DNA of 64,000 nt from Cyanobium sp. ATX 6F1. Its GTDB lineage: Bacteria > Cyanobacteriota > Cyanobacteriia > PCC-6307 > Cyanobiaceae. The translations under genes and the position numbers were made by a program. The notes under the pieces are model-generated. The model did no database searches. It had not been told where the DNA came from and saw nothing but the letters and a program-made list of their open reading frames with translations. Positions 18,816-30,191 of the stretch are shown here, piece by piece; the first letter of the stretch is position 1; each line of letters begins with the position of its first letter. The stretch spans positions 237,477 through 301,476 of the forward strand of contig NZ_JAGQCS010000005.1 of assembly GCF_024346315.1 (NCBI RefSeq). The letters run 5' to 3'.

Positions 18816-20018
18816 TCAACGGGTCAGTCGTTCCCTCAGGGCCGCAATGATCCGTGCATTGGCGGCCGGGAAGGGGAACTCCGCCAGCCGCTCCGGCTCC
18901 ACCCAGCGCACCTGCTGGCTGGCCAGGGGCTGGGGCTCGCCCGAGCGCCAGCGACAGAGGTGCACCACGAAGCGCAGGCGCTTGTGGCTGTAGGCGTGCT
19001 CCAGGGTGATCAGTTCCTCCCCCACCTCCACCTCGATCGCCAGTTCCTCGACCAGCTCACGCACGATCGTGGCCTCGATCGCCTCCCCCGGCTCCTGCTT
19101 GCCGCCCGGGAACTCCCACAGCCCCCCCAGCAACCCCTCCTCCAGGCGCTGATCGATCAGCACCCGGCCGCTGTCATCGAGCACCACCGCCACCCCGATC
19201 ACCTGGAAGGGCGGGCTCTTGCCGGGGTCGCTCACGGGGTAGGCCTGGGGATCGCCGGCAGCGTAGGCAGCGCAAGCCGATCGCCAGGGGCAGCGCCCAC
19301 AGGCTGGCTGGCGGGGGGTGCAGACCGTGGCGCCCAGATCCATCAACGCCTGGTTGAAATCCCTGGGGCGCAGCGGATCCAGCAGTTCAGCGCTGAGCGC
19401 CCAGAACAGGCGCCCCTGGCGGCGGGGCGGCTCGGGATGGGCCAGCAGGCGCGCCAGAACCCTTTGGACATTGCCATCGAGGATCGGATGGGGCCGATCG
19501 AAGGCCGAGGAAAGAATGCTGCCGGCGGTGCTGCGACCGATGCCCGGCAACGCCAGCCAGCCCTCGAGCGTTCGCGGCCAGGGGTCGGCGGCCCTCTCTG
19601 CCGCCGCCGCCAGAAGCGAACCAGCCGCCTGGTGCAGGCGCCGGGCACGGGCGTAGTAGCCCAGCCCTTGCCAGTGCAGCAGCACAGCCTGCTGATCGCT
19701 CGCCGCCAGGGTGACCAGATCGGGAAAGGCCACCATCCAGCGCCGCCAGTAGGGAAGCATCACCGCCAGCTGGGTCTGCTGAAGCATCACTTCAGCCGTC
19801 CAAAGACTGAACACACACAAGGGTTCACCCGGTTCAGGCCGTGTGCCCTGTGCCGTGAGCTTCCAGGGCAGATCGTGACGGCCATGGTCCTCCCACCAAA
19901 CCAGCAGGGCGGAGCGCAGGGCGGCGGGATCCCAGGGCGATGGGGTCAAGGCAGCCACGGGCACCTGACCACCAGCACATTCGGCCTGGACGCTTCGGCG
20001 CACCAGCCTTGAACCCAC
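18816..20018 (-). CDS. mutY: A/G-specific adenine glycosylase MutY
   Basis: MutY removes adenine mispaired with 8-oxoguanine. The 400-residue protein has the MutY entry segment VFSLWTAEVMLQQTQLAVML, the helix-hairpin-helix LEGWLALPGIGRSTAGSIL, catalytic Asp in HPILDGNVQRVLARLL, and a [4Fe-4S] motif CTPRQPACGRCPWRSAC (Cys-X6-Cys-X2-Cys-X5-Cys). A C-terminal Nudix-like domain for 8-oxoG recognition contains FPGGKQEPGEAIEATIVREL. The precise start within the first 30 residues is unsure. Confidence 0.96.
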   Translation of the reverse strand: MGSRLVRRSVQAECAGGQVPVAALTPSPWDPAALRSALLVWWEDHGRHDLPWKLTAQGTRPEPGEPLCVFSLWTAEVMLQQTQLAVMLPYWRRWMVAFPDLVTLAASDQQAVLLHWQGLGYYARARRLHQAAGSLLAAAAERAADPWPRTLEGWLALPGIGRSTAGSILSSAFDRPHPILDGNVQRVLARLLAHPEPPRRQGRLFWALSAELLDPLRPRDFNQALMDLGATVCTPRQPACGRCPWRSACAAYAAGDPQAYPVSDPGKSPPFQVIGVAVVLDDSGRVLIDQRLEEGLLGGLWEFPGGKQEPGEAIEATIVRELVEELAIEVEVGEELITLEHAYSHKRLRFVVHLCRWRSGEPQPLASQQVRWVEPERLAEFPFPAANARIIAALRERLTR

Positions 20019-20037
20019 TGTTTTGCAGCGGGCGGTC

Positions 20038-20988
20038 TCAGCTCGCCACGTAGGCCGCGACGCTGTCGCTGAGGCGCCGAAGGCCGATCAGCCCATCGCG
20101 CTCCAGGTTGCGGATGCGGTCGCGGCTCATGCCCAGGATGCGGCCAATGCCGGTGAGGCTCATCGGCTCCTCCACATCGATGCCGTAGCGCATCTTCAGC
20201 ACCCGGCACTGGATTTCGGGCAGCTGCTCCAGCAGGGCGCGCATGTCACCCCGCAGGCAGGCCCCATCGACGGCGTCAGAAGGCAGCTGGTCATCGCCCT
20301 GGAGCAGATCCAGCAGCTCGGTGTCATCGCCATCACCCACCTTCATCTCCAGGCTCACCGGCTGACGGGCGCGGCAGAGCAGGTCTTTGACTTCTTCTTC
20401 GGGGAGCTCCACGGCCACGGCCAGCTCACTGACGGTGGGGGTGCGGCCCAGCTCCTGGCTCAGCTCGCGCTGGCCTTTCTTGAGCTTGTTGAGGGTTTCG
20501 GTGATGTGGATCGGCAGCCGGATCGTGCGGCTCTTCTCGGCGATCGCCCGGGTGATCCCCTGGCGGATCCACCAGTAGGCGTAGGTGGAGAACTTGTAGC
20601 CGCGGGTGGGATCGAATTTCTCCACGCCGCGCACCAGGCCGATGGTGCCCTCCTGGATCAGATCCAGCAGCTCCATGTTCCGCTTGGTGTACTTCTTGGC
20701 CACGCTCACCACCAGGCGCAGGTTGGCGGCAACCATGCGCTCCTTGGCGCGGCGGCCATTGGCCAGCTTGCGCCTGAGCGCGGGAGGCTCCAGCTGGGCG
20801 GCGGCGGCCCATTCGGGCTCCGAGGGCTTGGCGCCCTGGCGCATCTCCAGCTCCTCGGCGAGCTCCTCGAGCGCCATCAGTTCCTGCACCTGGCGGCCGA
20901 GGGTGATCTCCTGCTCATGGCTGAGCAGGGGCACGCGACCGATGTCGCGCAGGTAGGAGCGCACCAGATCGCCCTCTAGGGAGGGCAT
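20038..20988 (-). CDS. RNA polymerase sigma-70 factor, group 2 (RpoD/SigA-like)
   Basis: An alternative but primary-like sigma factor of about 316 residues. Region 1.2 reads [20 protein letters not shown]; region 2 contains [19 protein letters not shown] and [19 protein letters not shown]; region 3 has [16 protein letters not shown]; and region 4 ends with the helix-turn-helix [21 protein letters not shown]. It lacks the long N-terminal region of the principal SigA, hence group 2. Picocyanobacteria carry several such paralogues, so I give no letter. ATG 20988 is conservative; an in-frame GTG at 21054 would add 22 residues. Confidence 0.92.
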   Translation of the reverse strand: MPSLEGDLVRSYLRDIGRVPLLSHEQEITLGRQVQELMALEELAEELEMRQGAKPSEPEWAAAAQLEPPALRRKLANGRRAKERMVAANLRLVVSVAKKYTKRNMELLDLIQEGTIGLVRGVEKFDPTRGYKFSTYAYWWIRQGITRAIAEKSRTIRLPIHITETLNKLKKGQRELSQELGRTPTVSELAVAVELPEEEVKDLLCRARQPVSLEMKVGDGDDTELLDLLQGDDQLPSDAVDGACLRGDMRALLEQLPEIQCRVLKMRYGIDVEEPMSLTGIGRILGMSRDRIRNLERDGLIGLRRLSDSVAAYVAS

Positions 20989-21179
20989 CTGGCGGTTGGC
21001 CGCAGCGCTGGAGGCTTGGCCGGCGATGGGCGCGGACGCTAGGGCGATGACCACAGCGGTGTCTTGAACTTGTGTAAAGCCTAACCTAAAGAACTGTGAA
21101 GCACCTCTCAGGAAGGGCGGGATTCCGTGGTTCTGTCCCAGGCCGCCTGATCGCTTCCCCGCCCCGCCCAGGCGGAGCC

Positions 21180-22586
21180 TCAGCCCAGCCTCTCCAGCAG
21201 CCAGGCGGCGGTGTGCAGGTAGATGAACACGCCGGCCACGTCGGTGGCCGTGGCGATGAACGGGGCCGACATCAACGCCGGATCGAGGCCGAGGTGGTTG
21301 AACAGCAGCGGCAGGGCCGCCCCGGCGGTGGCCGCCAGGGTGGTGATCGCCACGAGGCTGAAGCCGGCCGCCCCGGCCACCACCCAGTTCCCTCCGGACA
21401 CATAGGCCGCCCAGGGCACCACCACCACCACCATCAGCATGCCCAGCAGGGCACCGGCCACGGCCTCGCGGCTGATCGCACGGCCTGGCCCGAGGCTCTG
21501 GATCCGCTGGGTGCTCAGGCCCCGGATCACCACCGTGGAACTCTGGGCACCCACGTTGCCGCCGGTGCCGATCAGCAGCGGGATGAACGCCGCCAACACC
21601 ACCACCTGCTTGAGCACCCCATCCATCGAGGCGATCACAGCGGCGGTGCCGCTGTTGGCGATCAGCAGGACCATCAGCCACACCACCCGGCGCCGGGCCA
21701 CGGTGAACAGGTTGCTCTGGAAGTAGTCGTCTTCGTCGCCGGCCTGCACAGCGCCGGCGGCATAGAGGTCGCGGGTGGCCTCCTGCTCGATCACATCGAT
21801 CACATCGTCCACGGTGACGATCCCCACCAGCCGCTGCTCCCGGTCCACCACCGGCACGGCCAGAAAGTCGTAGCGCTGGATCACCCGTGCCACCTCCTCC
21901 TGGTTGGTGTCGGTGGCGATGCTCACCACCTCGCGGGTCATCACGTCACCGACCCGGTCTTCGGGGTCGGCGACCACCAGATCCCTCAGTGAAAGGATTC
22001 CAGTGAGGTGGCGCGACGCATCGGTGATGTAGAGGCTGTAGATGGTTTCGGTGTCGCGGGCCCGGCGGCGCACGATTGAGAGGGCCTGGGCGGCGCTGTG
22101 AAACTCCTTGAGGTCAATGAATTCGGTCGTCATCAACCGACCGGCGGTTTCCGCTTCGTAGCCCAGCAACTGGGCCGTGACCCGACGCTCGGCCGGGCTG
22201 AGTTCCGCCAGCAGCCGCCGAACCACCTTGGCGGGCAGCTCATCAAACAGGCGCACCCGATCGTCGGGCGACATCTCCTCCACCAGTTCCAGCACCTCAC
22301 CGGAGCGCAGCCGCTCCAGCAGGGTCTGCTGCACGGCGGGCTCGAGGTATTCGTAAATCTCGATCGCCTGGTCCTTGGGCAGCAGCCGGAAGGCCAGGGC
22401 TTGCAGGGTGCGGGGCAGGGTGCCGATCGCCTCGGCCACGTCCACCGGTTGAACGGGCTGCAACAGCAGCTTGACGCCGTCGTAGTTGCCGGCCTCGAGC
22501 AAGCTCTGCAGCTGCTGGGCCACCAGTTCCGCCAGGTCGGCGCCGCCGGAGTTGCGGCCTGAGCTGATGCCGGTTGCCTCGCTCAT
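21180..22586 (-). CDS. mgtE: Magnesium transporter MgtE
   Basis: A 468-residue MgtE with the expected order. First is the N-terminal superhelical domain (ALAFRLLPKDQAIEIYEYL; MSPDDRVRLFDELPA). Two CBS domains follow (IVRRRARDTETIYSLYITD and MTREVVSIATDTNQEEVARV). Last is a five-helix membrane domain including ANSGTAAVIASMDGVLKQ and IPLLIGTGGNVGAQSSTVVI, the latter lining the ion pore. MgtE is a Mg2+-gated channel in the inner membrane. ATG 22586 is chosen over 22601. It is followed by about 190 bases before the sigma-factor start and is divergent from the glutathione peroxidase gene. Confidence 0.96.
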   Translation of the reverse strand: MSEATGISSGRNSGGADLAELVAQQLQSLLEAGNYDGVKLLLQPVQPVDVAEAIGTLPRTLQALAFRLLPKDQAIEIYEYLEPAVQQTLLERLRSGEVLELVEEMSPDDRVRLFDELPAKVVRRLLAELSPAERRVTAQLLGYEAETAGRLMTTEFIDLKEFHSAAQALSIVRRRARDTETIYSLYITDASRHLTGILSLRDLVVADPEDRVGDVMTREVVSIATDTNQEEVARVIQRYDFLAVPVVDREQRLVGIVTVDDVIDVIEQEATRDLYAAGAVQAGDEDDYFQSNLFTVARRRVVWLMVLLIANSGTAAVIASMDGVLKQVVVLAAFIPLLIGTGGNVGAQSSTVVIRGLSTQRIQSLGPGRAISREAVAGALLGMLMVVVVVPWAAYVSGGNWVVAGAAGFSLVAITTLAATAGAALPLLFNHLGLDPALMSAPFIATATDVAGVFIYLHTAAWLLERLG

Positions 22587-22683
22587 CGGCCTGAGGGTCA
22601 AGGCAGTCCAAGTTTATGGGGGAGCCCCCACCTCAGCGCTCCAGGGCGGCCGCTAGCTTGCCGTTGATGCACACAGGGATTCC

Positions 22684-23163
22684 ATGGCTGTCGACGTTTC
22701 GGATGTGGTGGTGAAGGCGGCCGATGGCAGCGAGCAGCGCCTCGGGGATCGTGCCGGCAAGGTGCTGCTGATCGTCAACGTGGCCAGCCGCTGCGGCTTC
22801 ACCAAGCAGTACGCCGGCCTGCAGAAACTCCAGGACACCTACGGCCCCCAGGGCCTTCAGGTGCTCGGCTTTCCCTGCAATGACTTCGGCGCCCAGGAGC
22901 CGGGAACGCTGCCGGAAATCCAGCAGTTCTGCTCCACGAGTTTTGGCGCCAGCTTCGAATTGTTTGAGAAGGTCCACGCCAAGGGCGCTGCCACCGCCCC
23001 CTACGACACCCTCAACCAGGCCGAACCCGCGGGCGAGGTGGCCTGGAATTTCGAGAAGTTCCTGATCGGCAAGGACGGCACGGTGCTCGGGCGTTTCAAG
23101 AGCGCCGTGGATCCCGAATCCGCCGAACTCAGCGGCGCGATCGAGGCGGCGTTGGCGGCCTGA
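22684..23163 (+). CDS. Glutathione peroxidase family thiol peroxidase
   Basis: A 159-residue thioredoxin-fold peroxidase reducing lipid or hydrogen peroxides. The redox centre is NVASRCGFTKQY with a cysteine rather than selenocysteine. The other catalytic positions are seen in LGFPCNDFGAQEPG (Gln) and VAWNFEKFLI (Trp-Asn). Cysteine enzymes of this type commonly use thioredoxin or NADPH as reductant, which is family knowledge. Its last 35 bases overlap the end of the convergent crcB gene, an unusual but credible 3'-3' overlap. Confidence 0.94.
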   Translation: MAVDVSDVVVKAADGSEQRLGDRAGKVLLIVNVASRCGFTKQYAGLQKLQDTYGPQGLQVLGFPCNDFGAQEPGTLPEIQQFCSTSFGASFELFEKVHAKGAATAPYDTLNQAEPAGEVAWNFEKFLIGKDGTVLGRFKSAVDPESAELSGAIEAALAA

Positions 23164-23545
23164 GCAGCCAGCGGCTGGAGGCCTGCCCCAGGGCAGCGGC
23201 CAGCAGGCCAACGGTCAGACTGCCCGCCACCAGCAGCACAGCCCAGGCGCCGTGCCCCTGCTGCTGCAGTCGCACCACATCCAGCATCCAGGAGCTGAAG
23301 GTGGTGAGGGAACCGCAGAAGCCGATTCCCAGCAGCAGCATCACGGCACTGGCTGGCTTCAGGGGGCCCGCCAGGATTCCCAGCAGGAACGAACCGACCA
23401 GGTTCACCAGCAGATTGGCGCCGGCGCTGCCCCCCAGCACCGGCCCCAGCTGAACAACCGCCTGCCAACGCAGCAAGGCGCCCGGCACGGCCCCCGCCCC
23501 CACCAGGGCCAGTTCCTTGAGGTCAAAGCGCAGGGCGGCGCTCAT
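23129..23545 (-). CDS. crcB: Fluoride channel FluC/CrcB, copy 1
   Basis: A 138-residue, four-helix membrane protein of the Fluc family, which exports fluoride as a dual-topology dimer. It shows VPGALLRWQ near the start, the second-helix motif NLLVNLVGSFLLG with the conserved Asn, and the signature GFCGSLTTFSSWMLD. It overlaps the following crcB by four bases (ATGA type), so the two make a tandem pair and probably a heterodimer or two related channels. Its 3' end extends into the convergent glutathione peroxidase gene. No fluoride riboswitch is evident upstream. Confidence 0.93.
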   Translation of the reverse strand: MSAALRFDLKELALVGAGAVPGALLRWQAVVQLGPVLGGSAGANLLVNLVGSFLLGILAGPLKPASAVMLLLGIGFCGSLTTFSSWMLDVVRLQQQGHGAWAVLLVAGSLTVGLLAAALGQASSRWLLRPPTPPRSRR

Positions 23546-23907
23546 GCCCCCCCCATGAGCAGGCCCAGTTCCAGGGCCAGCAGCCCCGCCAGCACCGACC
23601 CCAGCCCGAGGGCCAGCGCTTCGCGCCGCTCGCCCCGCTGCAGGGCCTGCAACACCTCAACGATGAAGGTGGAGAAGGTGCTGAGGCTGCCGAGAAATCC
23701 CGTGGACAGGAGCAGCAGCAGGCGGGGGCTGCCGGGGCTGCGCTGATCGAGGGCCACCAGCAACCCCAGGGCAAAGCTGGCGCCCACGTTGACGGCGAAG
23801 GTGGCCCAGTGCTTGCGCGGGATCAGCGGCTGGAAGTGGTTGACCAGGCGAAAACGCAGCCAGGCCCCTGGAATCGCCCCAACGGCCACCAGCAAGGTGT
23901 CCCTCAA
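23542..23907 (-). CDS. crcB: Fluoride channel FluC/CrcB, copy 2
   Basis: A second Fluc homologue of about 121 residues, with IPGAWLRFRLVNHF, the conserved NVGASFALGLLVALD helix (Asn of the pore), and GFLGSLSTFSTFIVEVL. The start is uncertain: the reading frame extends further upstream in nonsense-like sequence, and a TTG at 23907 gives the usual length. Paired crcB genes in which the two proteins differ are known to form heterodimeric channels in some bacteria; that is inference here. Confidence 0.88.
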   Translation of the reverse strand: MRDTLLVAVGAIPGAWLRFRLVNHFQPLIPRKHWATFAVNVGASFALGLLVALDQRSPGSPRLLLLLSTGFLGSLSTFSTFIVEVLQALQRGERREALALGLGSVLAGLLALELGLLMGGA

Positions 23908-23920
23908 GGCAGCACCTGCC

Positions 23921-24225
23921 TCAACCCACCAGCCAGCCCCGCCGTGGGGTGCCAGGCGCGGAATCCGCCTGCACCTGGAGCCAGCGGCGGCCGTTCGGGG
24001 CCACCCAGCTGCGCAGCAGCCGCAGGGGTTCGCCGGGCTGCAGGGCCACCAGGGCGGGGGCATGGCGGCGGGGAGCCAAGCGCAGGGCGACGGAATCAGC
24101 CACCAGCAGCGGCTCGGCGGCCAGGCGCCGACGCACCGCCGGCTGACGACGATCAGCCCCACCAGCGGGCAGGGCCGCCGGTGCGATCAGGGCGAAACCC
24201 AGCACCCAGGCCCAGCGCCAATCCA

Positions 24226-24226
<1 letters not shown>
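23921..24226 (-). CDS. Small exported SH3-like protein
   Basis: A 101-residue protein with a signal peptide (WVLGFALIAPAALPAGGADR) and a beta-rich remainder resembling a bacterial SH3 domain: LVALQPGEPLRLLRSWVA then GRRWLQVQA. SH3b domains often bind cell-wall or surface ligands. It starts by TGATG overlap with the gyrB stop and is followed after 13 bases by crcB copy 2, so it sits in a gyrB-SH3-crcB-crcB string. I know of no specific function. Confidence 0.7.
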
Positions 24227-26241
<2,015 letters not shown>

Positions 26242-26332
26242 TCAATCTATCACCGATGCCCCACAGCCCCGCCTGGGGGCCTCTGAGACTCCGTTCGCCC
26301 GGGGGTTCCAACCCCCCTTCTGCCCCCGCCCC

Positions 26333-27235
26333 TTGTCCGACCCCACGCCGCCCCTGGTGATCGCACTGCTCGGGCCCACCGCCAGCGGCAAGACCGACCT
26401 GGCGATCGAGCTGGCCCAGCGGCTTGACCTGGCGGTGATTTCGGTGGATTCGCGCCAGCTCTATGTGGGCATGGACATCGGCACGGCCAAGCCCACGGCC
26501 GCCCAGCGCCGCATGGTGCCCCACCACCTGCTGGACCTGCGCCGCCCCGATCAGCCGATCAACCTGCAGGAATTCCGCGCCGAGGCCGAAGCGGTGATCA
26601 CCGCCGAGCACCGGCGGCGGGGGGTGGCGTTCCTGGTCGGGGGCAGTGGGCTCTACCTCAAGGCGATCACCCAGGGACTGTCGCCCCCGGCGGTGCCGCC
26701 CCAACCCCAGCTGCGGGCGCAGCTGCAGGCCCTCGGCCAGGCCAGTTGCCACCAGTTGCTGCGCGCGGCCGATCCGGCCTCCGCCGGGCGCATTGCCGTT
26801 GCCGATGCGGTGCGCACCCAACGGGCCCTGGAGGTGCTCTACGCCACCGGCCGGCCGCTCTCGAGCCAGCAGGGGATTGTGCCTCCGCCCTGGCGGGTCC
26901 TGGAGCTGGGGGTGAACCGGGCTGATCTGATGGAACGCATCGATCGCCGCACCGAGGCCCTCTACCAGGGGGGCCTGGTGGCGGAAACGGCCCAGCTGCT
27001 GGAGCGCTTCGGGGACCACTGCCCGCTGCTGGAGACGATCGGCTACGGCGAAGCCAAGGCCCTGCTCGCCGGGCGCCTGGAGGAGGCCGAGGCGATCGCG
27101 CTCACGGCCCGGCGCACCCGCCAGTACGCCAAGCGCCAGCGCACCTGGTTTCGCCGGCAACACCAACCGGTGTGGCTCACCACTCCGGATCTTCTCAACG
27201 AAGCGGTTCTACAGATCAGGCACGTTCTAGGCTGA
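26333..27235 (+). CDS. miaA: tRNA dimethylallyltransferase MiaA
   Basis: MiaA adds a dimethylallyl group to A37 of tRNAs reading UNN codons. The product, about 300 residues from the TTG at 26333, has the P-loop [19 protein letters not shown], the [16 protein letters not shown] motif with catalytic Asp, [20 protein letters not shown], and [10 protein letters not shown]. The late segment [15 protein letters not shown] completes the family. The frame is open back to an ATG at 26168, but that would overlap gyrB, and family length supports the later start. It is 41 bases upstream of infC. Confidence 0.93.
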   Translation: MSDPTPPLVIALLGPTASGKTDLAIELAQRLDLAVISVDSRQLYVGMDIGTAKPTAAQRRMVPHHLLDLRRPDQPINLQEFRAEAEAVITAEHRRRGVAFLVGGSGLYLKAITQGLSPPAVPPQPQLRAQLQALGQASCHQLLRAADPASAGRIAVADAVRTQRALEVLYATGRPLSSQQGIVPPPWRVLELGVNRADLMERIDRRTEALYQGGLVAETAQLLERFGDHCPLLETIGYGEAKALLAGRLEEAEAIALTARRTRQYAKRQRTWFRRQHQPVWLTTPDLLNEAVLQIRHVLG

Positions 27236-27276
27236 AGCGTTCACGGCACCTTCCAACCGTCCACTCGCCCTTCTGA

Positions 27277-27879
27277 ATGCCACCTCGTCCCCGTTTTGAC
27301 CGCCGGGCGCCCGTCCGGGAACTGCCCAACATCAACGACCGCAGCTACGCCCAGCTGCGGGTGGTCGACTCCGACGGCAGCCAGCTCGGAGTGATCACCA
27401 GGGAAGCGGCCCTGGAGGTGGCCAAAGACCGGGAACTGGATCTGGTGCTGGTCAGCGAGAAGGCTGATCCACCGGTCTGCCGAATCATGGACTACGGCAA
27501 GTTCAAGTTCGAACAGGAGAAGAAGGCCAAGGAGGCCAAGAAGAAGTCGCACCAGACCGAGGTCAAGGAGGTCAAGATGCGCTACAAGATCGACTCCCAC
27601 GACTATCAGGTGCGGATCGGTCAGGCGGTGCGCTTCCTCAAGGACGGTGACAAGGTCAAATGCACCGTGATCTTCCGGGGCCGGGAAATTCAGCACACCG
27701 CCTTGGCTGAGGTGCTGCTGTTCCGCATGGCCAAGGACCTCGAGGAGAACGCCGAGATCCAGCAGGACCCGAAGCGGGAGGGCCGCAACATGATCATGTT
27801 CCTCAGCCCCCGCAAGACGCCGCTGACCAAGGAAAAAGACGCCGCCGCCCTGGCGGCCAAGGCGGTGCGCACGCTCTGA
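27277..27879 (+). CDS. infC: Translation initiation factor IF-3
   Basis: A 200-residue IF-3 that keeps 30S subunits free and checks initiator tRNA pairing. It has the N-terminal segment [18 protein letters not shown], a long lysine-rich linker helix ([19 protein letters not shown]), the C-domain entry [18 protein letters not shown], and [19 protein letters not shown]. It starts at ATG 27277 rather than the rare AUU start of E. coli. No rpmI/rplT follow it, unlike in many bacteria; the next gene is convergent. Confidence 0.96.
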   Translation: MPPRPRFDRRAPVRELPNINDRSYAQLRVVDSDGSQLGVITREAALEVAKDRELDLVLVSEKADPPVCRIMDYGKFKFEQEKKAKEAKKKSHQTEVKEVKMRYKIDSHDYQVRIGQAVRFLKDGDKVKCTVIFRGREIQHTALAEVLLFRMAKDLEENAEIQQDPKREGRNMIMFLSPRKTPLTKEKDAAALAAKAVRTL

Positions 27880-27917
27880 TCGGGGCGGCGAGCCGATCGG
27901 GCTCAGCTTCCGTCTGT

Positions 27918-28706
27918 TCAGCCCTTGCCCGTCAGTTCGGCGTCGAACAGCTCCAGCATCAGCCTCCAGCCCTCGGCCGCCGCTGCCGGCTGGAAGGCGT
28001 TCCGGGCGCTGCACATGTAGCCGTGGGCGGCGCCTTCGGCCCTGATCAGTCGGTGGCGTTCGCCGCTGGGATCGGCGGCCGCCAGGGCGCGCTCGATGGC
28101 GACCACCTCCGCCGGGGGGATCAGGGGATCAGCCCCACCGCAGAAGCACCAAAGCCTTCCAGCCACCTGATCGAGCAGCTCCAGGCTGGGGGGGCCGCCG
28201 CCGGGGCGCCCCGTGGCCACACCGGCGCCGTAGAAGTCGCAGCTGGCCACCACAGCCGGCAGTGTGGCGAGCAGCAGGGCCGCGTGGCCGCCGAAGCAGA
28301 AGCCCACGCAGCCCAGAGCAGGGCGGCCCGCTGCTGATGGCCGGGACGGATCAGGTGCCAGCTGATCCTGCAGCCAGCGGGCGGCGGCCGCACCATCGGC
28401 GAGCAGCTGGGGGGTTGTGGTGAGGTCTTTGTGCTGGCGGCCCTCCGCCAGGGAGGCGTCGTCGTAACCCAGCTCCAGATCGGGGGCGGTGCGGGCGAAC
28501 AGCGGCAGCGCCAGGGCGCCGTAGCCCTCCGCCGCCAGCGCGCCGGCGACGCCGCGCACCCAGGGGTTGACCCCGAACACCTCCGGCAGCACCAGCACCC
28601 CGCCCCGCAGGGCTCCATCAGCCGGCCGGACCCACCAGCTGCGCAGAACAGTGGCGGCCACATCAGGGCCCTGGGGCACAGCAATCTCGATCCAGGAGCC
28701 GAGCAC
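27918..28706 (-). CDS. Dienelactone hydrolase family protein
   Basis: An alpha/beta hydrolase of about 262 residues. The dienelactone-hydrolase features are a cysteine nucleophile in CVGFCFGGHAALLL, a conserved Glu in LVLPEVFGVNPWVRG, the acid in FCGGADPLIPPAEV, and the histidine in AEGAAHGYMC. Cyanobacterial members have no established substrate. The GTG at 28706 (VLGSWIEI) is the likely start because upstream residues to 28796 look like low-complexity non-coding sequence. It is divergent from the GntR-type gene, sharing the region 28707-28874. Confidence 0.87.
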   Translation of the reverse strand: MLGSWIEIAVPQGPDVAATVLRSWWVRPADGALRGGVLVLPEVFGVNPWVRGVAGALAAEGYGALALPLFARTAPDLELGYDDASLAEGRQHKDLTTTPQLLADGAAAARWLQDQLAPDPSRPSAAGRPALGCVGFCFGGHAALLLATLPAVVASCDFYGAGVATGRPGGGPPSLELLDQVAGRLWCFCGGADPLIPPAEVVAIERALAAADPSGERHRLIRAEGAAHGYMCSARNAFQPAAAAEGWRLMLELFDAELTGKG

Positions 28707-28874
28707 GGAACGGGGGCTGGGGGATGGGGCCAATGGAACAGGGCTGTGGAGAAAAAGGGGCTGCGACAGCTGGGGCAACTGGCACCCCTGGCACACACTC
28801 TTATGCCAAAGGGGGAATTGTCACCAGCCCCAAAGCTCCGTAGGGTGGCCGTCGTCAGCTCTGGCCCACCCGGC

Positions 28875-29891
28875 GTGCGATTCCACATCCAGCAGGAAAG
28901 CGACATCCCGGCGTCGACCCAGCTCTACAACCAGATCTGCTTCGCGATCGCGGCCCGTCACTACCCGCCTGGTCACCGCCTGCCGAGCACCCGCCAGCTG
29001 GCGATGCAGACCGGTCTGCACCGCAACACGATCAGCAAGGTCTACCGGCAGCTGGAGAACGACGGAGTCGTCGAGGCCATGGCCGGCTCCGGCATCTACG
29101 TGCGCGACCAGCAGAAGCCCCGGGAGCTCAAGCCCCCGGCCGGCCTGCGCAGCAAGATCCGCCCCGACATCGACCGGGAGGTGCGCCAGTGCGTCGATGG
29201 ATTGCTGAATGCGGGTTGCACCCTGCAGCAGGCCAGGGAACTGCTCACCCGGGAGATCGACTGGCGCCTGCGCTGCGGCGCCCGGGTGCTGGTGAGCACC
29301 CCGCGCGAAGACATCGGCGCCTCGATGCTGATCGCCGAGGAGCTGGCCCCCAACCTGGATGTGCCCGTGGAGGTGGTGCCGATGGAGGAGCTCGAGGCGG
29401 TGCTCGAGAGCTCCAACAACGGCACGGTGGTCACCAGCCGCTACTTCCTCCAGCCCGTGGAGGAGCTGGCCAAGCGCCACGGGGTGCGTGCGGTGGCGGT
29501 GGATCTCAATGAATTCCGCCAGGAGCTCGATCTGCTCAAGGAGCTGCGGGCGGGCAGTTGTGTGGGCCTGGTGAGCATCAGCCCCGGCATCCTGCGGGCG
29601 GCGGAGGTGATCCTGCACAGCATGCGCGGCAATGAGCTGCTGGTGATGACAGCGACGCCCGATGTGAACAGCCGACTGCTGGCACTGCTGCGGGCCGCCA
29701 GCCACGTGCTCTGCGACCGCCCCAGCCTCTCGCTGGTGGAGCAGACCCTGCGCCAGAACCGCTCCCAACTGATGCGCCTGCCGCAGCTCCACTGCGCCAA
29801 GAGCTACCTGGGGGCCGCCACGATCGAACTGCTGCGCAAGGAGATCGGGCTGCAGGCCCCCCTGAGGGAGTCCCCAGGCACCGCTGGGTAG
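28875..29891 (+). CDS. GntR-family transcriptional regulator
   Basis: A 338-residue regulator with an N-terminal GntR winged helix: ASTQLYNQICFAIAARHYPP, then RLPSTRQLAMQTGLHRNTIS as the recognition region. A long C-terminal part (about residues 80-338) has alternating strands and helices, such as RVLVSTPREDIGASMLIAEE and TVVTSRYFLQPVEELAKRH. This part is neither a clear UTRA nor an aminotransferase domain, and its ligand is unknown. The GTG at 28875 is chosen; an ATG at 28803 adds 24 residues. It is divergent from the dienelactone hydrolase gene and precedes the VapBC pair by 30 bases. Confidence 0.85.
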   Translation: MRFHIQQESDIPASTQLYNQICFAIAARHYPPGHRLPSTRQLAMQTGLHRNTISKVYRQLENDGVVEAMAGSGIYVRDQQKPRELKPPAGLRSKIRPDIDREVRQCVDGLLNAGCTLQQARELLTREIDWRLRCGARVLVSTPREDIGASMLIAEELAPNLDVPVEVVPMEELEAVLESSNNGTVVTSRYFLQPVEELAKRHGVRAVAVDLNEFRQELDLLKELRAGSCVGLVSISPGILRAAEVILHSMRGNELLVMTATPDVNSRLLALLRAASHVLCDRPSLSLVEQTLRQNRSQLMRLPQLHCAKSYLGAATIELLRKEIGLQAPLRESPGTAG

Positions 29892-29921
29892 AATTCAGCC
29901 AACTTCTACCCCGGCTCTGCC

Positions 29922-30191
29922 ATGGGGATGAACATCAAGGACGAGCGGGTCCACGCCATGGCCAAGGAGCTGGCGAGCCGCCGCGGCACCAGCGTCACCA
30001 ACGCCGTGCGCCAGGCCCTGGCCGCCGAACTGGAGCGGAATGGCGAGCCCAACAGCGGGGCCGCGCTGGAGGCCAGAAAGCAGGCGATGCAAGCGTTACT
30101 GGCACGCTGCCGCGCCCTTCCCCGTCTTGATCCGCGTGAGCGGGGAGAGGTTGAGCGTGATCTTTTCGACGACGCTGTGCTGCCATGGTGA
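29922..30191 (+). CDS. vapB: VapB-like antitoxin
   Basis: An 89-residue (or 87 from ATG 29928) protein with the N-terminal ribbon-helix-helix type MNIKDERVHAMAKELASRRG followed by TSVTNAVRQALAAEL, typical of the Rv0623-type VapB antitoxins. Its C-terminal tail should wrap the toxin. It overlaps the PIN toxin gene by seven bases. It would repress its own operon as a VapBC complex, by analogy with the family. Confidence 0.85.
   Translation: MGMNIKDERVHAMAKELASRRGTSVTNAVRQALAAELERNGEPNSGAALEARKQAMQALLARCRALPRLDPRERGEVERDLFDDAVLPW

Noticed and set aside
21061..21100. A possible RpaB-binding HLR1-like site upstream of the sigma factor gene (TTTAGGTT and TTTACACA half-sites on the minus strand)
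   Set aside because: The spacing between the half-sites is four bases instead of two and one half-site is poor, so I do not call it.
20038..21681. A 547-residue minus-strand frame containing the sigma factor
   Set aside because: The first 200 residues run through the mgtE gene in the wrong frame and are low-complexity; the real gene begins near 20988 or 21054.
27880..27917. GATCGG...CCGATC palindrome after infC, considered as a terminator
   Set aside because: The stem is short and no T-run follows in either direction.
29280..29420. Possible second helix-turn-helix in the GntR protein
   Set aside because: The residue pattern fits an alpha/beta fold and lacks the spacing of a helix-turn-helix.
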